DNA from: Plantago ovata
Lineage: Eukaryota; Streptophyta; Magnoliopsida; Lamiales; Plantaginaceae
Length of the DNA: 64,000 bases
NCBI GenBank assembly: GCA_028274465.1
Contig: CM051456.1
Span: forward strand, 20,865,033 to 20,929,032
Reading direction: 5' to 3'
Each line of letters starts with the position of its first letter. The stretch's first letter is position 1. The notes under the pieces were generated by a model that saw only the letters and a program-made list of their open reading frames with translations, searched no databases and was not told the origin of the DNA. Below, piece after piece: positions 51,796-64,000 of this stretch. A program made the position numbers and the translations under genes.

Positions 51796-54700
51796 TTAAA
51801 CTTTGGGTTTTGCAAGTGCACGATACAACCCATCGATTCCCTCCTGCATTGTCGTTTTGTCATATATGGTTAGAATTAGATCACTCTACTTTGGTATTGT
51901 GAGATGCAAACTGACTGTAAGTTAGTTAATAAAACAGCTTGCTAAGAGGATAGGGACGATGTACCTTGTAATTCTTGAACAACCTGTCTCGTCTCTTCTT
52001 CAGTGTTGCGGTTACCAGCTCCTTTTCAGACAGTTCAAACAGTTTAGGCTCCAGAACTACACCTCTGATGTGCTCAAATCCTCTCAACTGTTTTTAGCAA
52101 CCAAAAAAAGAAGGTTCAGTCACATGGATTTTTCAAACTATTTTATGAAACGCTCTATGGAAACTGTCTCGCCTTGTTTCTCTCTGCGGTGGACTTGAGC
52201 TGAAGGAGTATATAATCTTTGAGCTTATCAAGCGAACATAGATCAACATAGGACTGTTTGAGGCCATTCTGTTGAGCCCACTTTATGGTGGCCTCTTCAT
52301 TCGGTACCACGACTGCTACTAGCATGGACTTGCACATGTCTCCGTATACCCATATCTAAAGACGAATCACGAAACAGCTAAGAGAATCACATAAATGAGC
52401 GAGAAAGATGAACGGAATATTAATCTGGTTTTCATGCTTACATCCTCAACAATAGGTGTAATTCCGTAAACTTTCTCCAGATACTCAACAGCAACATACT
52501 CTCCCTGAGATAGCTTAATGAGATTCTTCTTTCTGTCAATAATTTTAATGATTCCATTGGGTAACATCTCCCCTATGTCACCTGAGGAGAAAGTTGAAAA
52601 TGAGTGTATGAAGATTTTTTTTTATTTTTTGTTATATGCCCTTCTTTTTAAAAGTAATAATACTTTCATGATATAGCAGAAGAGAAGTTGGTTAGTACCT
52701 GTGTGAAACCATCCATCATAATAGGCTTCTCTAGTCAATTCTGGGCTTTTGTAGTATCCAGCAAAATCAGTTTTTCCTCTAAAACAAATTTCGCCACGAG
52801 AAGGATTGCCAAGAGGATCATATCCCATATCTGGAACTTCTTCCAGACGAATTTCATTGTAGACAAATACAGAACCTACCGTACCAATCAGGCTCATCTC
52901 ATCTGGAAACCCAAGAGTAACCAATCCACAACTCTCTGTCAGTCCTGCACAAGAATACAAAATATATATTACAGGAACGGTTCACCTCCTGCAGAATCAT
53001 CAGTTAGCTAAAAATAACATTTCCTTTACCATAGCCTTGTACTACAAAAGCACAGGTTGTGACACGTAGGAATTCCTCAATTTCACTGCCCAACCGGGCA
53101 CCACCAGAAACTATCAGACGAAGCCTTCCACCTAACCTATTCTTGACCTGTAAAAAACAAAAAAGATGTCAGGGTGGACTAATGTTATTCTTTTTTAACA
53201 TACAAAGCCGAGACTGAACAAAGTTAGAAAGGCAACCTTTCCAAAAGCAAGAAAATCTGACAATGGTGATGCATCCTTGTGCTTGTAACCCTTATTCATC
53301 CAGTAAAGCTTGCTGCATCACATGAAGTGCGAAGAAATTAGCACCGTAAATGATTTCTTATTTAAATATAAACTTTTGGAGGACCAACAAGCTAACAGGA
53401 ACAGAAATTTTTACTATTTGTAAAGCATGTGGAAAATCTTTCTTCTTCTCCAGTTCACTTCTTCGAGTCCTTTTAATACCCCTGGATGAAACAAACATAC
53501 AAAAACATTACCTCAACTGTCCATAGAGGCTCCTCAGTATGAATACACATTCATATACAGACTGTATAATACAGTTCAGGATTAGACTTGCTTGCCTTCA
53601 TGTATTCTTTCAAAAACTCTAGGAACTCCAGCCAGAAATGTTGGCTTTAGCTCCACCAGATCATCCCTTATTTCATTTATTTCCTGCACATAAGGAAAAA
53701 CCAAAAACAAATTAAACATCAGCAAACACCAATCACTGGAAAACACTTTTTTTTTTATAAGACAAATGCAGCTCAGACAAGGTTCTGCGAGAAGCTCACC
53801 CCGTGATAGTAGCCAACAGAAGCACCCTTGTAAAAGAAATATTCTTCAATCATGCGATCAAGAATGTGAGCCAGGGGCAGGAAAGATATGTAAACATCAT
53901 CTGTCGTCATCTGCAAAGGATGTCACATAAGTCACGAAACAACGCTAATGGGAAATGAACCTTGTTGCACTAGTTCTAGAATTTGAGCAATATTTTCTGT
54001 ACACTGGGTATGGAAGAAATTATAGACATAGTACACCTGCTGAAATGAATTTACCTTGTCTTCAAATTGCTCCATGAAAAGGTCAACACCCCGTATGTTA
54101 ACTGAAATGTTGTGATGGGTCAATATGACACCTTTTGGATCTCCACTGGTGCCACTGGTGTACATAATTGTGCATATATTAACAGGTTCTGGTGGATTAA
54201 TTTCTGATGGGTTTTCTCTTCCCTGCCATAGTGCCATGTACAATGTTACTCAGAACAACATATAGTTCGAAATGTGTACTTTGTAAGCAAGGAATATAAG
54301 AAACAGACGTTGGAAATTTTAAAGATTGAAAGACAGCTAAAAATGACCGGAGTGAAGAAAACTACGTACCATATCCATGAATTCATTCCAAGAGTACGTT
54401 TTTATGCCCTTTGCGGCTGCCTCATTCCGCTGGCCCTCATTTAACGAGGTGAAGCAAATAATCACTGCAAAAAGTACATAACTCCGGTAAAAAGAAGGAA
54501 AATGATAATAAGAAAGAAACAAGAACGTAAAACGAATTCCCAATGTACTCACCTTTTAGCCTCTTAGCATGAGTGCACTCAGGATCCATAAGCTGCAATG
54601 AAGAATTGTCTGAATTAGTAAAAGTAGTTTGCACAAGATACTACTGCTGGTGATAACACAATACTATGAAATACTACTAGAGAAGGTTTGCTATACATAC

Positions 54701-55896
54701 TTCTTTGAACTTCTTTTCTTGAACGAAAACAAAGTCAATCTCTGCATGATCTATAATATAGTTTACAGCTCCCGGTCCTACAGTAACAAACACATCATTA
54801 AGTACCATACAGAAACAAACATTACATATGCAATCTGAAAGTAAGGCGAGATGTTTACCGAGAGTATCATAAAGAGGAACACAGATTAAGCTGTGAGCAT
54901 TGCAGGCCTGGGAAAAAAAAAAGTTGATGTAAATAACTTTTTCATAAACAAGGAAGAACAATAATTATGGAGAACATAGTTAAAGTTGCGAGCTTATACC
55001 TCCATTGCGACGATCCACTGAGGGCAGTTTGCTCCGTAGATTCCAATTCGAGCTTGCTAAACCAATAAGAAGTTCCATTAGGCCAAAATTGACCCTTTTG
55101 TACTGTTTAAAGTGTAGTAGTGTATGAAATGCTGAGATGATTCTGTTTTTACTTACAGGTTCAACGCCTTGTGCTCTCAACGCAGAACCGACAAGCAGGG
55201 TTTCATTGTAAACTTCCTTATAGGTCTTCCAAATGTAAGGTCCCCACTGAAGAAGATGAAGTACTTATCAATCAGTAAAATTACCAGCTAACCAACTTTT
55301 TCAACACTAATTCATTCAAACCAAAATTTCAAGAAAATCACAACAGCAGTAGGATCAATCACATACCTTCCCACCAACGAACTCGCGCCATCCCAGCATT
55401 TTATTTCCAGGATTCCTTTGAACTGATGATCTGCATATTAATCAACACAAACTCATGTCAGTTGTGCATGTAAAAAATGTTCTATTGAACTAGGTCATCT
55501 CGTAAAAATCCATGGTTAAAATCTCTGCCAGTGTGGCCGAAAAATATTAAAACGTCTCAATTTTTCTGATCGGTTTGAAACTCTTGAGAACTGTTTTCTC
55601 CTTTATTTTTGTTTTTGTCAAATATATGTGAGTATATTTTACTACCATACAATTTCTATCCAAACATGTTTCTAATTCCAACAATGCAGAACATACTACA
55701 AAATCCAAACTTCAATCCATTCGAACGTACTAGTATTTTGCAGAAATTACCTGAAAGCTTCCCAAGCAGTTGGCATGTTAGGATTAACAGGCGGATATTC
55801 ATTTTCGGCCAACAAGTTCCTGTAAATCGGTCCAACCGATAACTTCCCGTCACGTCCTTCCTTCCCTTCTTCCACCTTAACTGCAAATCTTTTCAT
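51796..55896 (-). CDS. LACS1: Long-chain acyl-CoA synthetase, LACS1/CER8 type
   Basis: ATP-dependent ligase that activates long and very-long-chain fatty acids to CoA esters, for wax and cutin in the LACS1 group, at the ER. Nineteen exons splice in frame to 661 aa: 55896-55751, 55430-55367, 55246-55157, 55056-55000, 54907-54859, 54777-54701, 54592-54553, 54464-54370, 54222-54055, 53910-53800, 53683-53596, 53481-53415, 53312-53237, 53147-53030, 52944-52699, 52581-52442, 52355-52173, 52087-51965, 51843-51796. The AMP-binding loop [11 protein letters not shown] is at 227-237, GYGLTE at 414-419, and [16 protein letters not shown] near 492. [16 protein letters not shown] is the fatty acyl-CoA synthetase signature. 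Two introns start with GC (53595-53594 and 52172-52171). No peroxisomal signal is seen at the C-terminus. A leader intron probably runs from about 56562 to 55909. The start and end resemble LACS1 more than LACS4, but paralogue identity is inferred. Confidence 0.93.
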
Positions 55897-56684
55897 TGTT
55901 TACCTGAAACAGAGTGCAAAAACAGAGGAATCACTTAGAAAATCAAATCTTTGATGTTAGAATAGAAAGAAAGAAAAAAAGGCCGTTGTATATAAAACAT
56001 AAATGGGAGTCCATTGGTGACCCACAAGTATAATAAATGCAACAAGGATTTGTAGCCGTTTACTCGATCGGTAGCACACTGCTTAAGCAAACTTCTTGAT
56101 GGTTTTGAAAATGTCCAGTCTTGATAGTAATGCTAAAGTGGACCGGTTCTTCAAGTTTAGAAAACCAGTTTGGACCGGTATATATCTAAAAAAGTTTGAC
56201 ATTAAATGATCCACAACTACATTACTGTAATTGAGAGAGTTCAAACAAAAGGGATGACCATGAGGCATTCAGTACTCGGTGGAGTAGTTTTGATTTTGCT
56301 TACATAAAAATATATTGAAGAAGGAAAGACAAGAAGAAAGCAAGAAACAATGTTCCCTTCTTCATCCACCGAAAATAAGGCTGGTAAATTGTGCAACACA
56401 AAGAGCATGACAAATAATACTAGTACTACATCACCAATCATCAACGTCATACATCACATAATATAAAACACTTTAATATTATATAAAATACTTTAATATT
56501 ACAACATTAAAGAAACAAAAAGGAAAGAGATAAGGGAAAGAGAGAAGAAGTGAAAGGTACTTACTCACAGAGGAATGAACTAAAAGTAAAGAAGAGTTGG
56601 GTGAAGAAGAAGAAGAAGAGTTGGAGGCAATATTTAATATAGTAGATCGGGAAGCAAGCATAGAGTGAGTTAGAGGTGGCTAGT

Positions 56685-59635
56685 GACAAGAAATAAATAG
56701 GCACATTGCATAATAAAACATTACTTGTACTACTCCTGTGGGTAGTTGGATTTCAACATTACCAGTACCAACTTTTTTATTTTCCGAAAAAGAATAAATG
56801 GAATAGTAGTATTTCACTTATTCTTCGGGATAATATGTTGGACTCATAGATTTCCTGCGCACTTTGTGCGGACAGTCGGACACTAGCAAATTTCCAATAG
56901 GTCACCAAGCACGCTAATTAACATGGAAGTTCTTATAAATGGATAAAGGTGCACTGATTAGCATGAATAATGTTTTCAACTTCTTTAATCTCTCTAAAAT
57001 TTTGATGCGCTTTAAATGACTTTCAAAATATTGTTTACCATAACTGTGTTACATAGCGCGGGTATATATTTATCCATAAATGTTTCTTTTTTGGACTTCT
57101 TGTTATTATAATATTGAACATCCATTTGCATTATATTTTAAATCAAATGTGAGATTTAGGAACGGCTTGATTACAATTTTAATGCATAGGCTAACAGTGG
57201 TGTAGTTAGGTTGGATAAGGGCAGTGTGTACGTGTACATTCATAATGGTTGTGTAGCTTATGAGAGTTGGCTAGCTTATGAGATCTATAATATGATGCAT
57301 ATAGCATCAACTTCAATTATATCAGTATGGGTAAACCATGTTTCTAGAAATAAATAAGCAGGCTAATGTGGCTCCATAAAAAGATGTTTGAACTGTCAAT
57401 TGCTGTTTTTGTAGTAGTAGTACAATTTTGCATTTATCATAGTAGTTAGTAAGCATGTAATAAAATTGGTGGTAGGTTAACTACTTATACAAAAACGTAA
57501 TGCATTCATTATATACAATTGCATTTCATTTTTAAGTATTTTTAACATACAATTAATACAGCGGACTTGTAAAACCTCTTTGTTGATAGAGCTTGGATTT
57601 GAGTATTGGATGTATATTAAATTTCGTGCATGTCAAAGCTAAGTCAGTAGACCATTACTGGAGTACAGTATATATTATATTGACATGTTAAGTTGACTAG
57701 TTGAGAAGGCACAGAAGCAACAATTGTGTGATTTACATTAGTCCACACGCATTCACGAGTAACACTTTGATCTCAAGTCTGAAGACACAGACATTCAAAG
57801 TTTACAAGGTAGGATTACTTATGATGGTTCTTTAGTCTGAAATAGTAGTAAATCACAAGAATTTACAAGGTAGGAGGAGTAAGTTTCATCTTACTATATA
57901 TCTGAAACTGAAAGTGACAGAGGTTGGTTGGTTTCCTCACATAAATGAAAACAGGTGGCTTGTACGGAGTGTTGTTTCCCACTCAATTTAGACATGAATC
58001 CATCTATCAATAATAATCTTTCCACCTCATATATATGAATTCCAAATGAATGGAAAAAAAATAAGTAATGAAGTTATAGTATGACTATGAAGTACTCTAT
58101 AAATTTAAACTAAACAAACTTGAAATGAATTTAAAGTAAAATGAAAACAGACTAATTAACGAAGGATGTAAAGTGTAAGTTTACGCATGGACTCCTTATC
58201 TTTTGATAAAAGGTGTCACATAAGTTTTTAAGCTCCCTTTTTTTTTTCTTTTTTTGCCCGTACAGAACCGTACAAAATTGAACCGAATTGAACTTACTAA
58301 CTGAACTGAAATTAAATTATTTGCAGTATAAAAATAACTTAACGTATTTAAATTCATTTGCAGGTGAAAATAGCACTTTGATCCTGAACTCGTGAAAAGC
58401 AAGTTTTGGGCCAAACTATTTTTGAAAACGTAATGAAGCCTGCAGTTTTAGTCATGTAAGAAGAGCAACAAGATAAGCACCCTTACTATCATTAACACGA
58501 CATCAACTTCCCATACCATACCCAGCACCCAACTATATTTCTTACTAATACATTAAAACCACTCAAAGCTCATTCTGCCGATATACATTGTACACTTTAC
58601 AGCATGCAGCAAAGTCTAAAACCACATGCACAGCAGGAGAACCCTAAACTTAAATGGCAACTATCATTCAACATGCCTAAAAACATTTCAGAAACCACGA
58701 CAAAAAGAAAGAAAACACAAAAGAAATACAGCAACCTGGCAAATGACCCTCAGTAACACTAAGCAATATTTGCTGATAAAATTGTGGAACATGATCATCC
58801 GTGCTGCAGTTAAAGTCGAACCATTCAGCTATTAGAAATAAATAAATTAATTAAACCAAGCCATGGCCTAGTCACAGAGGGTAGGACACTCTACACAGCA
58901 GAAAGCATATGCGTATTACTACACACAAGTCTCTACACACCTGTCGTCCTGTACCTCCGCAGGCGTGCAACAGGAAATTATAATTTCAATGCTTAAACCA
59001 GTATCGTCCTCTCTGTTAATGGAAATCAACTGGCAAAAATAGAGCAGACCACAAATTACAAGTGGATACCAAAAACAACACATTCGGTGTAAAACTATAA
59101 TGATTGATGTTCAATATCATTCTTACTGCCAGTCTGTCACTACTCAAACAGCAGATGGTATCATGATAATACCAGAGATAATTCAAGGTGTGGAGACCTA
59201 ACAATGATACAACAAGTTTTTCTTGCACTGTTAAATGGATACACTGGATGTATCAACTTCTTGAATTCATACCTAATCATTACATGGATCAAATATATCT
59301 CAGCTACCTACAATATTCACAGTGATCTGCTCAAAAGAAAAATTCAAGAATTAAGGGCTAGTTACAGTAACCATCCTTGAAACTTGAATTTTTGCAGTCA
59401 GTCACACTGATAAGATTGAAGAAATATTTAGAAACATTCAAATGAAATAAGTACACCATTAGGAATCATGAAAAAGTTGCATTTTGAAATTCCAAAGGAC
59501 TGAGGCACACCTTGAGATTAAAAATAAAAGATAAGAAAAGAATAGGCGGCATAAATCAAATGCACTTCCATAAACAGGAATAGGATAAGTGATTTAACGG
59601 CTACAAACGAAAGTTAAAGTAATGACTTAGCTCCT
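56685..59635. other. Intergenic region between LACS1 and the DUF724 pseudogene
   Basis: AT-rich DNA holding the LACS1 promoter at its left end. I see no gene, inverted-repeat element or RNA gene. The open frames 58196-58414 (minus) and 58626-58835 (plus) lack any recognisable feature. Confidence 0.5.
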
Positions 59636-61582
59636 TTATAGATATGGAAACACCGAAGAAGCAAGATCCTGGAATTCATGCTTCATATTCTCTATGACGT
59701 CCTTAGTTTGCAACAAATCAGCCTGCAAACTGGCAATGTGATTATCATCATTGTCTTTTGCCAGTTGGGCACTTGATATCTTCTCATGCAACTTCACCAT
59801 TTCTTGCTCGAGTCTACGCTTCTCATCATTGTACTCCGTTATTTCTTTCTCAATTCTACTTTTCTTATCACTGCAATAAAATTTTGCGATCAAGTTCGTT
59901 TGCTGCATCAGCAAGATCTTCTTTGTGTCTCTTTCACCGCCACCAATCGAATCACACAATCTCGTACAACACTAATATGAAATCCATCTACTTCCAGCGT
60001 CGTTACTATATCCATGATGTTTTTTAAGCTTGCTTATGTACGGCTAACTGGGATGCAGTTTCAGCAACAGAAACCGTCTCAACAATAGCAACCAATAGTA
60101 CCACTGAACCAATGACCCCGGCTATACGTAAAAGCCTGTCCGTGTGCAATAGACCCTGGAAGTGCGGCTTCCATCTGAAAGAAAACATGCTTTCGAGTGG
60201 TTTCCACAGAATATCAATGATCTCAGAAAATGGCATGCTTTGAACATCTGTTGAAGTTATTTTCTTCATCGATTCCACAACTCTACTAATAAATTCGAGC
60301 GCACACTTGGAATCCGTCATTGGCCCCAGAACTACATTAATAAATTCAAGTGCCCGGCTATTTTCTGAACTGTTCCCTACATTAAGAGGAGAAACTGATC
60401 CTTCGAACGCTGCTTCTAGCCCATCTTTTCACGTGTGCTCAAACCATCTACTGCAACTACCTTATTTTGGTCATTTCCTAGAACAGTATTCCTCTGATCC
60501 AAAGCTGAAACTGAGGAATAATTAAAGTTAATTACTGAAAACGGAGATAGCAAGGAAAGCAAAACGGGTACTGCAGTAACCTTGTACTTGTGTCTCAGGA
60601 TCTGTTTTACGCGGTCTCCCTCTCTTTCTTTAAGAAATAGATCCTTTCGCTTCTAGTGACACACTCTCCTACAGATAACTCAAAGGTACAAAACTGAAGG
60701 CTAACATATGTAACTAAGAAATTACAAATTCCATTCATGAAACAATGCTATCCAGATGGTGCATCACCTTCACATAGTTCACATGCAAATCGTGCACTTG
60801 TGCCAGTTTACATATCTCCATTCGTTTTGTAGAATAACAAGCATAACATAAATCTTGATGGTGAATTCATGTTTATTTTTAGAACAAGTAATCTTGTCTT
60901 CCCTAATTAGTGTAAAAACTACTAGTTCTAATTGATTATGCCAGAATTAGACTTATGAGTTTTCTTTTCCAGTAAATAAACTAACACAGTCAACATGTTA
61001 CATTACATTGTTGGACAGAAAAAAACATCCAAACTTAACAAGAACAGTAACAAATTAATCAAATTAAGAATGGATGAAATTGAATTGATTAATATTATAT
61101 ATATATACTACCTGTAGGTTGGGAAAGCGGAGCCAGGTGCCATGAACCCAATCCAAGTGAAGTCTAACATCAGCGGCCTTAAACTCGTGCTCCTCCTCCT
61201 TATTGAAAGTGACAACCAAGGACTTGTCACCGTCGTCCATGACACGCGCCACCACAGCTTTCCAGCAGCAATTCTGGTAAAACACATCGATCCACTACAT
61301 CTTGAGGTAGAAAACAACAACTCGTCACCTGGAGCTCGGTGGAGCCGGGCGTACAGAGGAAATGGGCACTTGTTCTCTCAACCGCAGCTTGCCCTCGTCA
61401 TCGAACAAATTTAGGTATTCAAGAAGGATCTTATTTTCATGGTTTGAGAAGCTTATGACTGTGGCTGTAAGGTAGACATCTTTGTCTTTGTAGGGTTGTT
61501 CATTAGATTGGACTTCGACTAAGGAGCCTTCTGAGAAGAATTCAGAATTGAGAGTTCGTCCCGTTCGTTTTCTTCTACTCAT
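59636..61582 (-). pseudogene. Decayed DUF724 gene (Agenet, DUF724, coiled coil)
   Basis: The layout is that of plant DUF724 proteins: N-terminal Agenet pair (61582-61112; EGSLVEVQSNEQPYKDKDVY, then VFYQNCCWKAVVARVMDDGD and DVRLHLDWVHGTW), a KRGRPRK basic motif (about 60610-60630), the DUF724 part (60320-60060; ILWKPLESMF, WKPHFQGLL) and a C-terminal coiled coil (59880-59640; EYNDEKRRLEQEMVKLHEKI). Damage is visible: in-frame TGA at 61327-61325 and TAG at 61297-61295, 27 bp apart and too close to bound an intron; a TAA before the KRGRPRK motif; and further stops and frame changes in 60380-60480. The aligned region in the intact neighbour at 62617-63102 is continuous. Probably a pseudogene, though transcription is possible. 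Confidence 0.7.
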
Positions 61583-62616
61583 AGTTGTATAGTGGCTACC
61601 TGGCTATGGAGTGTAGTGAGCTACTCAAGGCCTGTACTGAATATTCCTATTCTTCTATGGGTAACACTAGTAAAGGTGGATAAAGCCACAAAACACGTGC
61701 CACCCACAAATTCCAATCAATAAAATGAATGTTCAGCTATTTTTATACTTGGTCGGTTCTCACATCGAACTTAGGTTTAGCTATTTTATCAATGAAATCT
61801 GATTTGTGATGATGCCCTTTTATTTAGGTCGTCAAAAAGAACACTTGTAGATTCCTCCCATTCTATACAAGTTTGATTCTATGTTTTGTGGAGATTTGGA
61901 AGTGAAATGTAGTAGTAAATGTAAATCATAACAAAACAGTATGATAAGCAACTTGTACTTAATAATCTTTAAAGGCGGAATGAATATTTCAGTGCAGTAT
62001 GTTGTTTCTCTATCGTTTTTGCTGTTTTCCATGTTTTCCTTCCGAAAACCGGCTGGGGTGGGGCTGGGGGGATTATGATCCAAGGAAAAGCACTAGAGAA
62101 GATGATTCTTTTCCTCTAGTGAACTATCTTAGCCCTTTCGGAAAAAGGTTTGAATTGCACATGCTCCTTCAAGTATCATAGGGTCATACCCGCCAATGCA
62201 ATGCATTGAGAAATTAAACTTATATGATCTCTTCAACCTGAATTTGCAGATGAACCAAGAGCAAGTGATACCCTCGATAACAAGCTAGTTCACACATTCA
62301 TTCAACACAAATGACTATCTAACAGGCTAACAGACACCTTTAATCATTTGTCCCCTCCTCTCACCAATGCATCCCACTGTGATTGTGTGATTGTATGTTT
62401 GGGACACATCCCCTGATTATCACAATTTTTATTATCTCAATCAATTCCGAATTAACAAGCACAACAGAGAGTGTGTGTGTATACCAGTAATAAATGATCA
62501 ACAATCAATGCAACTAGAGAAGAAATCAATTGACCTAATTACAACACCAATCAATCAATTAGACAAAAATCAAATTACCTAACAACAAATCTCATTTCAA
62601 ATTCTCACTCAATCAA
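61583..62616. other. Spacer between the DUF724 pseudogene and the Agenet gene
   Basis: Promoter of the former and 3' end of the latter. No further gene or mobile element is recognised. Confidence 0.4.
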
Positions 62617-63102
62617 TCAATCCTCGGCATCTTCCTCCAGCGGCGGTACCCAATCCTCCTTCACCCACTCACGGTGGAGACGCAGCTGAGACTCAGGAAA
62701 ATCGATCTGCTCACGCGAACTCCGGAAGAATACCGAGTAACGCCGACCTTCGAGCACCGCGATCACAATACCCTCCCACCAGCCGTCGTTGTGGAACGCA
62801 TCAACCTCCTCGCTGACGTGGAACCGTCGGCGAGATTCTCGTGGCGGAATAGGTCGGGCGAGGATGAAGTCGACATACTCACGGAGAGGTTTATCGGAAG
62901 AGTCAGTTAGGGTATCGAATTCGAGGTAGAGGCGACGGGAGGATTTCCTCTTAGGGAGAGGGCGGATGACGACGGCGGTGTACCAGGAACCGCGGAAGCC
63001 TTCGTCCTCAAAGGCTACTTCGACTTTGGCGCCTTTTGCGAAGGGGTTTGAGGAGGAGGAGGATGAAGATTCGCCGTTGTTGGAAGAGGATGTAACTACC
63101 AT
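62617..63102 (-). CDS. Two-Agenet (plant Tudor-like) domain protein
   Basis: An intact single-exon gene of 161 aa. After a Ser/Asn-rich start (residues 1-20), Agenet 1 spans about 22-85 (KGAKVEVAFEDEGFRGSWYT) and Agenet 2 about 93-155 (SEEVDAFHNDGWWEGIVIAV, ending QLRLHREWVKEDW), with an acidic tail. Agenet domains are Tudor-like and in plants bind modified histone tails or RNA-related partners. The protein equals the N-terminal part of DUF724 proteins without the basic, DUF724 and coiled-coil parts. A TATA-like CACTATATAAAG (minus strand, about 63190-63201) lies about 95 bp upstream. In Arabidopsis such genes neighbour LACS1 (from memory). Confidence 0.88.
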   Translation of the reverse strand: MVVTSSSNNGESSSSSSSNPFAKGAKVEVAFEDEGFRGSWYTAVVIRPLPKRKSSRRLYLEFDTLTDSSDKPLREYVDFILARPIPPRESRRRFHVSEEVDAFHNDGWWEGIVIAVLEGRRYSVFFRSSREQIDFPESQLRLHREWVKEDWVPPLEEDAED

Positions 63103-63249
63103 TTTTTTTTTCTTTCTAATTTTTGCTTCTGTTGAGTTACTGAGATGGAGTGTTGAATTGAGCGGAGCGAGAATATAGGGATGTTACTTTATATAGTGTT
63201 TGGGTTCGCCCTTGGTTCAATGTTTGTGTTGTATCGTCCTGGACCGAGA

Positions 63250-64000
63250 AATCAAATTAAAAAGGAGGCTCGCGGACTAGTAACGAATTATTAAGTAACT
63301 ACACTTCGTATCGACAATAGTCGAAGTTTACCTGATCACAAAGCTCACAATAACAACTAAACCACCAAGAAGTCAAGAACCTGTTGCACTAAATCAAACA
63401 CACAAATACACGCAACCAAACCAAAAAACAGAGCAAGAACGATAAGCAAGAAAGACACAAGAGTTTAACGTGGTTCGGTTCTGAATAACCTACGTCCACG
63501 GAGATCAACCAGCTTCCACTATATTATCACAATCCGCTATTACAAGTCACTAACCAATCACAAGAAATAGATTCTCTAGCTAGCACCTATAATTTCGATA
63601 ACTTGTCGAAGTAGTCGAACAAGCCTTCAATGTTGTAATGAATGTGTCTAAGCAAATACAGTAATCATCCCTTTATATAGCATACAAATCAAATAGCAGC
63701 AAAAACCTAAGAGAAATCGAATAGGAATAGAATCCTCAATGAGGACAATTTCCTTTTCCTATCTGCTATTGGAGATCCACCCGGAGGTTGACTGAACCCC
63801 TACCCCAACACCTCCTCTTTGTTTCTGTGTTGAGATAACATCAACTCCACATACACTAACCTATGATTTTGTTGCATAATAATGGAGATCCTGAGTCACC
63901 TTTAGTGTTAGGTTAACACGAATTTTTTATATTGATTTTGTTGAGAATTGGTGAAACTGTTTCAATATTAGAAGTGCTACGCTAATACAAATATGTTATT
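63250..64000. mobile_element. Retroelement-like flank at the right edge
   Basis: Contains TTTAACGTGGTTCGGTTC and CCTACGTCCACGG (about 63466-63500), a word pair I recall as common near plant LTR retrotransposon leaders. No coding region, LTR pair or boundary is visible inside the window, so this is a low-confidence fossil call. Confidence 0.25.

Overview
This window is nuclear DNA of a flowering plant, almost certainly a eudicot. The genes are intron-rich with GT-AG junctions, the intergenic DNA is AT-rich and full of plant-type transposons, and the proteins are plant families (an FCA-like RRM/WW protein, a chloroplast-targeted argininosuccinate synthase, LACS1, and DUF724/Agenet proteins). 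From memory, and not checked, the order FCA-like / PRP43-type DEAH helicase / LACS1 / DUF724-Agenet resembles Arabidopsis chromosome 2 around At2g47220-At2g47310, so the host genes probably form a conserved syntenic block.

Layout. An FCA-like gene (0.7-6.1 kb, minus) opens the window. From 7 to 38 kb lies accessory DNA. At 7-13.7 kb is a nest: an almost intact L1-type LINE inside a small hAT-type element, which sits inside a larger non-autonomous element. From 15.6 to 31.9 kb runs a plus-strand tandem family of seven WRN-like 3'-5' exonuclease (DEDD fold) genes and gene relics. It is interrupted by an intact aldo-keto reductase (17.8-19.4 kb, minus), a 1-kb foldback element (20.0-21.0 kb) and a broken Ty1/copia fossil (about 21.1-25.9 kb). 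The cluster is bracketed by an inverted pair of roughly 500-bp repeats (13.8-14.3 and 32.9-33.4 kb). Two more members of the 7-kb element family, one carrying a 577-bp hAT MITE, end the accessory zone at 38 kb.

From 39 to 63 kb the DNA is gene-rich: a small single-pass membrane protein, the PRP43/DHX15-type helicase (724 aa), argininosuccinate synthase (496 aa), LACS1-type acyl-CoA synthetase (661 aa, 19 coding exons, two GC-AG introns), a decayed DUF724 gene and an intact two-Agenet protein. MITEs lie between these genes and in one FCA-like intron.

The host genes do not form an operon-like pathway; they are ordinary housekeeping or developmental genes. The most distinctive part is the exonuclease cluster. 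Readable copies carry Lys where DEDD exonucleases have the first-motif Glu, and the third motif is also altered, so the family probably lost catalysis before it expanded. Several broken copies nevertheless keep a recognisable TATA/leader module. All gene models were made by eye from splice consensus and protein-family memory; no database search was run.
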